From assembly GCF_016801865.2 (NCBI RefSeq), contig NC_068938.1, forward strand, positions 17,524,452 through 17,588,451: a stretch of DNA of 64,000 nt. Reading direction: 5' to 3'. The position numbers and the translations under genes are program-made. A model generated the notes under the pieces. It saw only the letters and a list, made by a program, of their open reading frames with translations. It did no database searches and was not told where the DNA came from. Positions 20,551 to 57,785 of the stretch are shown here, in pieces; the stretch's first letter is position 1, and each line of letters opens with the position of its first letter. This stretch comes from Culex pipiens pallens. Its lineage: Eukaryota > Arthropoda > Insecta > Diptera > Culicidae.

Positions 20551-23500
20551 ATGTCAGCACAAATCCTACGAGATTTGCTTAACTCACTTGGATCCAGTGA
20601 CTTCACCGCAGAGTCCTTCGTAAGCTGTTTCAATGAACTGCAAGAACTAAGCATTAAGAACATCAAACTGCCGGATGACGTCAAAATACCATTGATCTAC
20701 CACCAGCAACGCTTCATGGTGAGAAACCTCGCCCAAAATTCGGAACCATACGCTGATGAAGAAGACCTGCTCAAGTCGATCGACCGGCTTGTGGATGCGT
20801 TCGAACCGCTCAAGCTGAATGCGAATGACGTACTTGACGTCGATGACGAAACGCTGCTGAGAATGAAGCTGATTTTGGGTGAATTATGCTTTCTGAGAGA
20901 TAGTGAACGATTGGCGTTGATTCCTCTGGAAGAGATGGCGCTCTGTGTGACGATGTTCATTTTGGTTTTTAAGGAGAAGGAAGAATATCGTGCATTTAGG
21001 CTAATACTGAATAGAGTTAATGTTACGAAATTTCTTAGAGCGATAGTGTCAAGTTTGCAGGATTACAGAAAGGGAAAATTTGAAGCAAATGCACGCAGAA
21101 AAGTGTTCAAAAAGTTAGTAAAAATTTACAGAGTTGTTCATAAGCTTCACATTTTGTACAGCATAAAAAAAGAAATATCAGCACTTGTGGATCATAAAAC
21201 AAATGAAAACACAAAATTAATAGCAATGCATGTAATGTTCGAAAAAGTCAAACAAAATAGGAAATATTTTGAAGAACCAATCAATCTTTATAAGCTGCTA
21301 GAACCTTGTTTTGAAAAAGTTGAACTTTTGTCACAACGATTAAAAATGTTTGAGGCCATTTCCAACATAATCACAATGTTCCAAGTCAACAAAGTGTTCA
21401 AGCACTTTCTCAACACAGCTAGAAGTTGTAAAACAATCATGGAGCTTCGATCACTTTTCCGTTACGTAGAAAATTTGGACCTTGTTCGACAAGGGTTGAC
21501 TAATTTGCACGATCAAATAGTGCTATTTTTAAAAGGTTCAGAAACTACCTCACGGTTGGGATTGTCATCCAATCTTCGATTTTTGAAATGTTTGACAAAG
21601 CTAGGTGTGCCAGATTTCAACCGATTGCTTTACGATGAAAACTTTGAACTAAATATTGAGCATTTTGTTAATGTTGTTGATTCATATTTTGTTGAAATTA
21701 ACACAATCCAAGTTAAGAATATTGTTGAAGAAATTTGGCGATCACTGAAAAATGAAATTAGTTTTGATAAACCTATAGAATCTGATGTAGCTTCTCCAAA
21801 TTTGAGTGAATCTCTATCAAAAGACCGAAATACTTTTTCAACCACAGATCCAATGAAAAGTCTAGATTTTATTGTAGCAAATATTCGATCTGTTCTCTCT
21901 GACAATAATATTACCACAATTTATTCAATCGCTCAAAATCATTCAAAAATTCCTAGAGTGCTTAGAATGGCTGCAAGTTATTGGATTGAACATTATTTTA
22001 AAGCATTGAATGGCTTAGGTTTATGCTGCAGATATCAACAATTTAACTACCACAATCATGATGTTCTTTGCAATTATGATATAGAAATCAACTCAGTCAC
22101 AAATGTCCTTGTAATGGCACTTGTCCTAACGGAAACATCATTTGAGGAACTGTTATCAAGCTCGTATTGTGACAGTTTTGAAGCGCTAAAAGATTTAGAA
22201 ATATTTGGCTTGAAATTAGTTCAAGAACAGAAAGATTTGTTGAAAGCGGGTAGGAATTTGGACATCTCAACAATTGATACCATTAAATGTGAAGACCTAC
22301 AACGATCTTATTTGCTGTGTTTAGAACATGCCAAAGGTCCTAATTATTACACGTTGGAGACCGTCTTGGGATATACTTGTGAAGAGCATTCTATAATGCT
22401 TGATAAATTAGGTAAATTTTCAGACACGTTTACTTCAAAAGACGTCAAATTAAGTATTGCTTTATGCCTTAATAACTTTTCTGAAGCACTTACTCTGTGT
22501 CCGCAAGATATCACCTCTTTCGATGAAAGAATGTTTGCTTGGAGTTATCTGATTGATGCTCTGGTTGATTCTGGAGTTGATCCAACTGATTGGAATTTAG
22601 AAACTTTTTCGTTCGTCGTTGATAAACTAGTCAAATATGGAAACAGTAAATCTCTGGAAAGACTTAGCTTCTCTCGTGCTGTCCCAGGTATTATAACGAA
22701 ATCAATTTCGACAGGAGATGATTCACTTGTATTGAAAGTGTTTAGAAATTGTCCTCAAAAAGTTGATAATGTCAGTTTGAAGAAAGCCATCAAATTTCAT
22801 TTGAATGAGTCTGTTTTATTAATGTTTGATAAACTTAACGAAGATCAACTTGAATTTATCTTGCTTGAATCAATTAGACTAAAAAATGATCGACTTTTTG
22901 AAGCAATCATCAAAATTAAACCAACATACCTGCTAAAGGCATTTGAAGTAGCTGTTTACCACAATCGAATTCGAGTTGTTCGAAAACTTTTGAATAACTC
23001 TATTGATTTATTTGTGGTTAGTAAAGGCCTCTACAGTGCCGTCCAGCACAAACGGTGGAAAATTGCCAAATTTCTTCTAAATAACAGCCAAGCTGATCCC
23101 ACCATCCGATTCCATCCGGAGTATTTTGAATTTGGAATTCCAATAATTACAGCTTTTCAAGGGGCTGTCGCTGCTGGAAAGTTGGGCCTTTTGAAAATGT
23201 GCTCAATCGATGCTGAACTCAATTGGGACCTGTCCCTAATCACCCTTGCAGCGTCAGCTGTATCAGTAGATTTGATAAAATATTTGGTCAAGTTGGGATT
23301 TAACGTGGCTTACGAATCCGAAGTTATTCCGTGCATTTTAGCTATTGGGTACGCAAAGATTTGGGATGATACCGTTGATAGTTTAAAGTTGCGTCCTTGG
23401 GATGGACCAAACGCGGATCTTACCAATTTGTTCTTTCAAATTGAGCAGTGGAAAGTTCTTATGCACCTTGAGAAGATCTTCTACTGCGAAGTGTTTCAAC

Positions 23501-26500
23501 AATCTGCAAATTTCAAATTAATGAGTTCTGTAGCAAGACGGATCAAGCTGTACAAAACATTTCAAGAGGAGTTGGTTATCAAAAAAGTCGATTCTCAAAT
23601 AGGATTGTTTTCAAACATTGAGCAATATCTCAAACAACACCGTCAAACAATAATTCAGAAGTGTAAAACATTTCATTTTTTCGGAAGTTTGGAACAGCAG
23701 TACGCATTCTGTGACTTAAAGTTTTATGTTACATCCGAAATTGATAATGAAAATTTGTGTGAAGAGATTGAATGTCTCAAAGAAAACAACATCACTAGGT
23801 CATTAATTATAGATAAAATCAGTGAATTGTTTAATTTATCTGAGAAACGTTGTTTGCTCATTTTCAATATAAACATTTTTCGTGAAGACATTTTATGTTC
23901 TCGGTCGATCAATTTTCTGTTGGGTTCCACATTTTTTACAGTTGAGGTCCACCCTCAAGAATCAGTTCCTTTTTTCGATGTCCAGAATTTAGAGCAAAAA
24001 GTTCGAGGACTTCTTGAAGTGATTGCAAGTGAAAACACTTTCCAGTTGGCAATCAATTCTGGGGATGTTCCCTCACTGGCTCACCTATTGAGAGGCAAAA
24101 AAGATCAAGAATTTGTCGGACTCAACTTCGACTTGTTCCACAAAATAGTTGATTTCAAAGGAAAGGAACAGAAATCCATGGCAGTGATGCTGCTTGAAGT
24201 TGGTCTCAAAAGCTGGACGCTGAATCCAAATTTGGTTCGTTCGATAATAGACTACGCAATGGGCAAAGATAGCTTTGAACTTGCCCAGCTGGTTTTGTCA
24301 TACGACTGCTTTGGACGAACGGCTGATGAAGAGTTCGAAAAGGTCATCCAGTACGGCTCAATTGAAATTTATGAAATGTTTGAAAGCATGGTTCCCTACA
24401 ACGAAACTGAAATTTTCAAACACGTTTCAAATGCCCTGCAAAGCTTGAGCTGTAAGGAGGTTGAAATTGTGGTGGAATTGCAAACTTATCTGCAATATCA
24501 ACTTGCTAGTTTCGGATTTAAACATCTCTGCGCTGATCCAAAATCTCCCAAAAATTATGGAGAGTGGCTAAAATCCATCGAGTTCATTGTAGAGTGGACA
24601 AATCTGTTATCAACTAGAGAAGATTCGAATAGTTACTTGGGAATCGACAACGAAGTTCTGTTTCGTCTCAGGATGGTTCACAATCAACTTTACTTGATTA
24701 AAGATAATGTCCAGTTGAGGAAAATTCCCATCAGGGAGGTGACCTTTCTGTTGGCTGTTTTCCTAAAAATATTCAAAGAAAGAGAATACGATTGGTATCG
24801 AATGGTAATCAACAAACCGTTGATGATGAAGTTTTTAATAGTAATTTCAAACAATTTAAATGCATTTAAAGAAGAATTCAAGAGAGTTATTTTTGCAATA
24901 AACTCAATAATGACAAATCTGAATAGTCGAATTCGTCAAGATCTAGAACCTGTTTGGACATCCGATTCTTCTTTGCCAACCTTAAGTGACAACATTTGGA
25001 ACAGGTTGAGTTCGAAAAAGTTCAAAGATGTCCCTTTTAGTACGATTATTGATGAAGTATTTTGCACAGAATTTGTCGATTTCACGTACCCAAAAAAATC
25101 GCGCAAAGTTTTCGCAAAAATCAAAGAAACATTTTTCCGTGTTAAGCAGATGTACTCACTTTGCAAGATTGCAAAATCTCTAGATTTTAGCCAATCGCTC
25201 ATTTTATCCCACAAACAAACCGCAGAAATCTTGCAGGATCAGTCTGGCAGGAAGGAAAGCTACGTCGCCGTTATAAAGCGATTCACGCAAATTTTCGGAG
25301 AGTGCATTAAAAGTACAACAAATACGCCAAACATCCCGAAAAAGATCAGCCGGATTTTGGAAACGCTACTGTGGTCTGAAGTTGGGCAGAACAAGACAAC
25401 CAGGGATGTTACTTGCCACAAGTTTCCGTTGATTAAGAAATTTTTCACTGCGCGGGATTTGTTTTTGTATTATACAAATACGCCGAAATATATGTCGAAT
25501 GTGGAAATTGCGGTGAAAATTTTGATTGTTTTTACATGTTTTGAGTATTTTCGATGGTACTTCGATTCTTTGCTGCGAATATCATCTTTGGAAACACTTC
25601 GTGAATTTATTTGCTTTGTGGGGGATCAAAAAGAGTTAATAAAACTGCAAATAAAATTATTTGATGATGTCAAGAAATTTCATGAAGCTAATGAGTCAGC
25701 TATTGATGCAAAACTACGAGGAAATTGTTCAATTGAGATTCGAGATCTTCTCCAGCGAACAAAGACAAATTATTCAAAACGAATCGCAGTTCTTAGCTGC
25801 CTTGAAAGGATGAAAATTTCTCACTTTTTCTACGATTATGACGTATTGCAAGCTGTGGCATTTTCCACCGATAGCATCCAAATTTGCCACAAAATGATTG
25901 AGATGAATTTTTCCAAAAGTAGAATAAGCAACGATTCGTTTTTCCAACTTTTAACCGACAACTGGAAGGTTTTGCGGTACGAAGCTGGCTGGTTGGTTTC
26001 GGAACAAATGACCGATTTGGACATGATTTCGATGGGGTCGGCTCAGAGGATATTCGACATCGATAATGGGACAGTAAAGGAGTACTACTGTAAGGAGGAA
26101 GTTGAACAAATTTGTGATTTTCTGCTCGAAGAGAGTGAAATTTCATTGCAAGAAAGATCCAAGTTGGAAGCAGCTCTTTTCGAGAAATTGAACAAGATTT
26201 ACTTCAAAGACATATTTTTGATTGATTCAAAATACGACGCCATTGACAAAGTGATGCCGAAAAGGAAAATTCCTAACTTACCAAAGAAAATTAAGGAAAT
26301 GCGAAAAAGGGATCAAAAAGAACTCAAGCAATTAACTCAAAATTTACAAAATTTCATCAAACAACTATTTAGAAAACACAATTGTGAAACCATCCACAAA
26401 CTAACCAGAAACTTCAAAAACATTCCAACGGAAAGCGTCCTGGTGATTGAGTTTTGGATGCTCGAACTGAGTGAAATTCTGGTTTCAACCAAACACTTTC

Positions 26501-29466
26501 AGGACAATTTTCACACCATCAAGGGGGACGTTCAGATGATTTGTGGGCGGAACTTTCGAAACTACCTTGCGCACGATGGCATTTCGTACGATTTGCTGAC
26601 CAACAGTTCACGCGTTAAGGTGCTTGTAAATGCGCTGGTTATGGCCGAACTCGATTGGCAGCTTTTTGGAGATCGAGAAAAAGGCGATCTTCCCGATGTT
26701 GAAGATGTTAAGGTTGAAGGACTTTCACATATTAGAACACAGGAAAGACTGAAAAGGTCATTTTTGGGCCAAGATGAAGCTGGGATCGAAAACTGTTTAA
26801 GTCGAGGTGGATTGTTATCGGCGAAATATTGGATGACAATTAATAGCGAACTTCAACTGCTGAGTATACTTGATTTATGGCATTACATTAATGATTCAAT
26901 CAAACCTCGTCATAAAGTATGCTTAATGTTGAAAATTTTGAACCAGGAAAATAATTGTTTTTCTAAAATCAAATTGCTCAATGCAATTAGCAAGGATCAG
27001 TTCGAGCATGTCCTTGCAACCTCCGGTAAAGATTCATGGAGTACCTTCTTCGAATCTTCCAAATTACCTGTCAGTATTTGGAGATTCATGGGAAGATTGA
27101 TCAAATACTTGGGTCAACAAGAGGACATTTCTGAAATATTGGATCTCGTCGACAATTTCGGCTCAAAATTTGAAACTATTCTGATGCTTATTGGTTCTCA
27201 CGAGCTGAAAAGCATCATTCTGACTGTAAATCCTTCCAAGTTGAAACATTCAGAAATTCATGCAATCATTCGAAGTAATTCTTTGAAGGATTTACAAAAC
27301 ATTGATTTTCTTTTCAATAGTTCTGATATAATGACGCCAGATATGGTGGCTTTACTTCAAAACACAGTTTCTTGCAACAACTTGTTTGCGTTCAAATTTA
27401 TGGTTGAAAACTTCAAGTTCAAGACTCGTGAAGACGCCGAGGAAACGCTAATGTTTTGTGTGATTTCAGGACGAACCAAAATGGTTCAAACTTTGATGGA
27501 AAGTAACTTAGGAAAAGTTTTAAATTTGGATAGAGCCCTTCAGGTGGCTTCAACTCATCGAAAATGGACTTTGGTGAAGTATTTTCTAAGCAGAGGTGCA
27601 AAGCTGGTTCAAATGGATGATTTTAGGAAAATTTGCCTTACAGTTTTCGGGTGTTTAAAGTATTTTAAGCATTTACCAGTTGATTTGCCTGAGGGATACC
27701 ACTTGCAAGTTACATTGCCGAATGTTTCAAAATTTTCACTTGCTGATTTTGAAATTTTGTTAAGGTTTGGTTACAAGATTTTGCGTTACCAGCCATTTTT
27801 CCGATATGTTATGAAATCAGATGATGAGGGAATACTTGTTCTTGTTGAAAAACGTATATTTTACCACAAAACTGCAACCTTGTATGATTCAAATCTCTCT
27901 GAATGGGAGCGAATCGTGCACGAATGCAAAATATTGAATTATCTAACAATCGATTTGCTCGGTCTATGCTTAAAACGCAAGGTTGATTTTTTTTACAGAA
28001 TTGTAGAACGAATCAAAACTTTTGGTATTACTGATTGTGGATTTGGAGTGGAAATTATTAACGAGTTTGATTATGAAGTAAATGCCACTAAAGCTTTAGA
28101 TTTGTGTATTGATGTTCAGAAATGTTTATCAATCTCAGAACAAATCAATATTTGTAGTAAATTTGAAAGAGAATTTCTGTACATAGATTCAGAAGAAAAC
28201 ATGATTCAAATAAGAGTTCTGTTCAAAATTTATGGCGCCAAAGATCTTCCAAAGGTCGATCAATTTGATCAATTCGCATTCTGTGAGAACAACTTAACAT
28301 TCAATCGCATTTACAGAGATTTTATACAGACTGCTGAGGATCTAAACATTCTCAAGACCTGTTTCATAACAACAGTTGAATTTGATTATGCAAACAAATC
28401 CTATCGATTTCTTAATATCTCATCGAACCAAATATTGCTTAGAATTTCACCAAATTTTTCACCAATCAAGAAAATAATAAACACTCAAGACCGCTCCGGA
28501 TCCACAATCATGTACGGTGTTCCAAATGCAAAATTCTTCAACCTTCTCATCGACTGCGGAGCCGACCTGTCCATCGAAAACAACGACGAGGAGAGTGCCC
28601 TCTTCGCCTACACCCAGTGGCCTTGGTCAGAACTTGAACCAGTGTTCAAATACTGCGTTGAACGTGGCATTTGCAACTCCAAAGGAACTCACCTGTTTCA
28701 CGCCCAAAGCAACCGGAACATCTCCGTGCTGGCCGTGGCCGCCTCCAACGGTGCCGCCGAGGCTGTCCAATTTCTGGTCACCTACGGGGCGGACCACACG
28801 GCTTACGACTGCGGAGGGATGTTCCCCCTCTATATGGCAGTTCACATGCAGCGGATTAATGTGGTGGAGGTTCTGCTGAACCACAGCCACGAAACCGTGA
28901 ATAAAAAGTGTCAAAATGTTGAGCTGACGTCAATTTTCCAAGCAGTTTGCAGAAATAACGCAATTTTGGTGAAGATGCTTCTCGGCTGTGGGGCGGATCT
29001 TAGCTTCGTGTACAATGGGGTGACCATCTTTGGAGTTGCGATTCAGCATCAAGCCAATCGAGCACTGAAAGTGCTTTTGGAACATGCCAAACGGAACAAA
29101 TTGGAGGTTGTTACGGATTACAAGGAAAATACCAGCGCCATTCAGTTTGCTCTGCTGGCGGACGATGTGGAAATGTTTGAAATTGTTTTGGAGTCGGAAA
29201 TTGGAGGATCGATTGAAAGTTTAGACTCAGCAGCCCTTGCAAAAATGAAGCACTTATTCAACGAGCCTCAATCGGATGGATTTTCTCTGTATGCACTTGC
29301 GAAATCTACAGGAAACCTTAAAATTGTTACCTTTATGGAGAAGTGTGCTGAACTTGGGGAAAGATTCTCTGGAGAAAAAATTGAATTGAAACATCGAATC
29401 AACTTTGCTTCTACCATGAAATGGTTTAACGATTATGTGTTATCGGGAAGAAGTGGCAATAAGTGA
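20551..29466 (+). CDS. Giant ankyrin-repeat protein with HEPN ribonuclease-like domain (paralogue 2)
   Basis: Unbroken 2971-aa frame, head to tail with and clearly paralogous to 10100-18874 along its whole length. The order is the same: helical domain A (1-175), degenerate HEPN-like segment (about 435-530, no R-x4-H), ankyrin-like repeats (about 700-975), helical domain B (from about 1312), intact HEPN segment (about 1923-2038) with RNYLAH at R2003-H2008, ankyrin-like repeats, and a C-terminal ankyrin block (about 2648-2930). The residues around the HEPN motif, from FQDNFHTIKGDVQMICG through NYLAHD, are identical in both proteins, while many other regions have diverged considerably. Strong constraint there argues that the motif is functional. 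Cytosolic RNase activity is inferred from the fold family. The start codon has a good insect context (AGAAAATG). Ends at TGA, convergent with the GTPase gene. Confidence 0.88.
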   Translation: MSAQILRDLLNSLGSSDFTAESFVSCFNELQELSIKNIKLPDDVKIPLIYHQQRFMVRNLAQNSEPYADEEDLLKSIDRLVDAFEPLKLNANDVLDVDDETLLRMKLILGELCFLRDSERLALIPLEEMALCVTMFILVFKEKEEYRAFRLILNRVNVTKFLRAIVSSLQDYRKGKFEANARRKVFKKLVKIYRVVHKLHILYSIKKEISALVDHKTNENTKLIAMHVMFEKVKQNRKYFEEPINLYKLLEPCFEKVELLSQRLKMFEAISNIITMFQVNKVFKHFLNTARSCKTIMELRSLFRYVENLDLVRQGLTNLHDQIVLFLKGSETTSRLGLSSNLRFLKCLTKLGVPDFNRLLYDENFELNIEHFVNVVDSYFVEINTIQVKNIVEEIWRSLKNEISFDKPIESDVASPNLSESLSKDRNTFSTTDPMKSLDFIVANIRSVLSDNNITTIYSIAQNHSKIPRVLRMAASYWIEHYFKALNGLGLCCRYQQFNYHNHDVLCNYDIEINSVTNVLVMALVLTETSFEELLSSSYCDSFEALKDLEIFGLKLVQEQKDLLKAGRNLDISTIDTIKCEDLQRSYLLCLEHAKGPNYYTLETVLGYTCEEHSIMLDKLGKFSDTFTSKDVKLSIALCLNNFSEALTLCPQDITSFDERMFAWSYLIDALVDSGVDPTDWNLETFSFVVDKLVKYGNSKSLERLSFSRAVPGIITKSISTGDDSLVLKVFRNCPQKVDNVSLKKAIKFHLNESVLLMFDKLNEDQLEFILLESIRLKNDRLFEAIIKIKPTYLLKAFEVAVYHNRIRVVRKLLNNSIDLFVVSKGLYSAVQHKRWKIAKFLLNNSQADPTIRFHPEYFEFGIPIITAFQGAVAAGKLGLLKMCSIDAELNWDLSLITLAASAVSVDLIKYLVKLGFNVAYESEVIPCILAIGYAKIWDDTVDSLKLRPWDGPNADLTNLFFQIEQWKVLMHLEKIFYCEVFQQSANFKLMSSVARRIKLYKTFQEELVIKKVDSQIGLFSNIEQYLKQHRQTIIQKCKTFHFFGSLEQQYAFCDLKFYVTSEIDNENLCEEIECLKENNITRSLIIDKISELFNLSEKRCLLIFNINIFREDILCSRSINFLLGSTFFTVEVHPQESVPFFDVQNLEQKVRGLLEVIASENTFQLAINSGDVPSLAHLLRGKKDQEFVGLNFDLFHKIVDFKGKEQKSMAVMLLEVGLKSWTLNPNLVRSIIDYAMGKDSFELAQLVLSYDCFGRTADEEFEKVIQYGSIEIYEMFESMVPYNETEIFKHVSNALQSLSCKEVEIVVELQTYLQYQLASFGFKHLCADPKSPKNYGEWLKSIEFIVEWTNLLSTREDSNSYLGIDNEVLFRLRMVHNQLYLIKDNVQLRKIPIREVTFLLAVFLKIFKEREYDWYRMVINKPLMMKFLIVISNNLNAFKEEFKRVIFAINSIMTNLNSRIRQDLEPVWTSDSSLPTLSDNIWNRLSSKKFKDVPFSTIIDEVFCTEFVDFTYPKKSRKVFAKIKETFFRVKQMYSLCKIAKSLDFSQSLILSHKQTAEILQDQSGRKESYVAVIKRFTQIFGECIKSTTNTPNIPKKISRILETLLWSEVGQNKTTRDVTCHKFPLIKKFFTARDLFLYYTNTPKYMSNVEIAVKILIVFTCFEYFRWYFDSLLRISSLETLREFICFVGDQKELIKLQIKLFDDVKKFHEANESAIDAKLRGNCSIEIRDLLQRTKTNYSKRIAVLSCLERMKISHFFYDYDVLQAVAFSTDSIQICHKMIEMNFSKSRISNDSFFQLLTDNWKVLRYEAGWLVSEQMTDLDMISMGSAQRIFDIDNGTVKEYYCKEEVEQICDFLLEESEISLQERSKLEAALFEKLNKIYFKDIFLIDSKYDAIDKVMPKRKIPNLPKKIKEMRKRDQKELKQLTQNLQNFIKQLFRKHNCETIHKLTRNFKNIPTESVLVIEFWMLELSEILVSTKHFQDNFHTIKGDVQMICGRNFRNYLAHDGISYDLLTNSSRVKVLVNALVMAELDWQLFGDREKGDLPDVEDVKVEGLSHIRTQERLKRSFLGQDEAGIENCLSRGGLLSAKYWMTINSELQLLSILDLWHYINDSIKPRHKVCLMLKILNQENNCFSKIKLLNAISKDQFEHVLATSGKDSWSTFFESSKLPVSIWRFMGRLIKYLGQQEDISEILDLVDNFGSKFETILMLIGSHELKSIILTVNPSKLKHSEIHAIIRSNSLKDLQNIDFLFNSSDIMTPDMVALLQNTVSCNNLFAFKFMVENFKFKTREDAEETLMFCVISGRTKMVQTLMESNLGKVLNLDRALQVASTHRKWTLVKYFLSRGAKLVQMDDFRKICLTVFGCLKYFKHLPVDLPEGYHLQVTLPNVSKFSLADFEILLRFGYKILRYQPFFRYVMKSDDEGILVLVEKRIFYHKTATLYDSNLSEWERIVHECKILNYLTIDLLGLCLKRKVDFFYRIVERIKTFGITDCGFGVEIINEFDYEVNATKALDLCIDVQKCLSISEQINICSKFEREFLYIDSEENMIQIRVLFKIYGAKDLPKVDQFDQFAFCENNLTFNRIYRDFIQTAEDLNILKTCFITTVEFDYANKSYRFLNISSNQILLRISPNFSPIKKIINTQDRSGSTIMYGVPNAKFFNLLIDCGADLSIENNDEESALFAYTQWPWSELEPVFKYCVERGICNSKGTHLFHAQSNRNISVLAVAASNGAAEAVQFLVTYGADHTAYDCGGMFPLYMAVHMQRINVVEVLLNHSHETVNKKCQNVELTSIFQAVCRNNAILVKMLLGCGADLSFVYNGVTIFGVAIQHQANRALKVLLEHAKRNKLEVVTDYKENTSAIQFALLADDVEMFEIVLESEIGGSIESLDSAALAKMKHLFNEPQSDGFSLYALAKSTGNLKIVTFMEKCAELGERFSGEKIELKHRINFASTMKWFNDYVLSGRSGNK

Positions 29467-29709
29467 GCAAAATAGTTTAATTTAATCCCTTTTTTTTTTT
29501 TTCAATATATTTGAGGTTTCATTATACATATTATTTAGGCCTGTTTGTACAATACAGTAATGCTACAGTAAAATGTCAATATTATACTCTTATACAAGAC
29601 TGATTATTCTGTTTTTTTCTTTTTCTACTGGGATCATGATAAAGCACAGTGACGTTAACATTGACACAATCACAATATTGTCATTTTCAATAAATATAAA
29701 AAATACTCC
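29467..29709. other. Shared 3' intergenic segment between convergent genes
   Basis: Only 243 bp separate the stop codon of the second giant gene (plus strand) from the stop codon of the GTPase gene (minus strand). Both 3'UTRs must fit here or overlap. No clear AATAAA is present on the minus strand inside it. Confidence 0.6.
29689..29694 (+). terminator. Polyadenylation signal of second giant gene
   Basis: AATAAA 223 nt after the stop codon, only 16 bp from the stop codon of the convergent GTPase gene. The mature 3' end probably overlaps the GTPase coding exon on the opposite strand. Confidence 0.45.
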
Positions 29710-56601
<26,892 letters not shown>

Positions 56602-57785
56602 CTTCTAGAATCCTTCGCAGAATTCCCGCCGCAACTTTTTCAATAAATCGTGCGTGTGTGTGGGTTTTTTTATTGTTTTCTTGTCACCAAAGTTGAGGTT
56701 TTTCCCAGGATTTCCTTACGGATAAAGTTTTTTGGATGGATGATTTTTCCAGGCAACAAGCAACACTCAATTAATAGTTGTTTTCTTCTTCGAATAATTC
56801 GAGTTATTGGGAAGCATCTACATCTGGACGATAAATTCCAATTATTTTCGCAGGCCACAACCAATATAGTTGGTGGTGTTTACACTTTGTCGGAACACTT
56901 TGGAGAAATTTGATTGCCAGACTAGTTTATCGGTACCGGCTGGTTTAATTGATATATTTCCTGAGTTTCGATGTCTTCTGGCTTCTGACTTCTTCCAGCC
57001 AGGGCACGTGTCTAGAATGACTTGGTCATTGTCCCTGCTTTGCACAAAATTGTGATATCCACGAGAAAGGTGATTAATTTATTTTTTCTTCCTTTTCCCC
57101 ACCGAACGACACTAGTTGATTCTATTTGCTCTAGTTATTTATCAGGACTGTCGCTGGACACGAAGATAATCTTCTCACTTCCTGGCACTTCCACCCACAG
57201 ACAGTCACTAATTGTCCCGTTGCATCGATAGACACTTTGCTGTGAACGCACTTGAACTATCGTGCCACTAACTAAAGTCACCATCATCATCGCGCGAGTT
57301 GGTTGAGTTGGCCCTACTCCAAGATCGGTTCTTCCTCCTTTCGCTCAAAAGTGTGTGATAATTATTCACAGATTTTTCCCAACTGACAGTGTCCTCTAAA
57401 AACCAGACACCATGTGTTTATCTTAGGAAACAAACAAACTACATCTCTAAACAGTTTCTCACGCCAGCTTAATCCAAGAGATGTTCCGGAGTTCCGTACC
57501 GAGCGACGTTCCGCCAACGAGTAACCGCCAGCTGGCGTTACGTTCGCCAATATATATCGGATTTTCCGCGCGCGTAAAAAGTCTCGCTCTCTCGAGAGAG
57601 AGAAAGAGAGAAAATTTCCGAATCTCTCTCTGTTTTGGTTTTTCCTCGCGTGGCGAGTTTTTCCTTTCCTGCCGACAAGCCTGTTGAACGCAATTGATGG
57701 TGCTGAGTTGTTCTCTCAGAAAAGATTGTTGTTTCGTAAATAATATTCGATTCAATGAAAAAAAATCCATGCAAGAATATTTTTA
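56602..57785 (-). promoter_or_regulatory. Putative 5'UTR and promoter region of the GTPase gene
   Basis: About 1.2 kb of more complex sequence upstream of the start codon. A TATA-like TATATAT at 57551-57557 (minus-strand reading GATATATATTGG) sits just after a CG-rich, CTCTCGAGAGAG-containing stretch (57585-57610) reminiscent of GAGA-factor sites. Transcription start is not determined. Confidence 0.3.

Noticed and set aside
28517..28879. Alternative-frame open reading frames within the C-terminal part of giant gene 2
   Set aside because: They overlap the ankyrin-coding frame, which has clear homology to the first paralogue; the GC-rich patch keeps other frames open by chance.
10100..29466. 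Recent horizontal transfer from Wolbachia or another bacterium for the intronless giants
   Set aside because: Long intronless ankyrin genes suggest it, but base composition matches the surroundings, 5'UTR introns and poly(A) signals are present, and nothing bacterial flanks them; undecided without a phylogeny.
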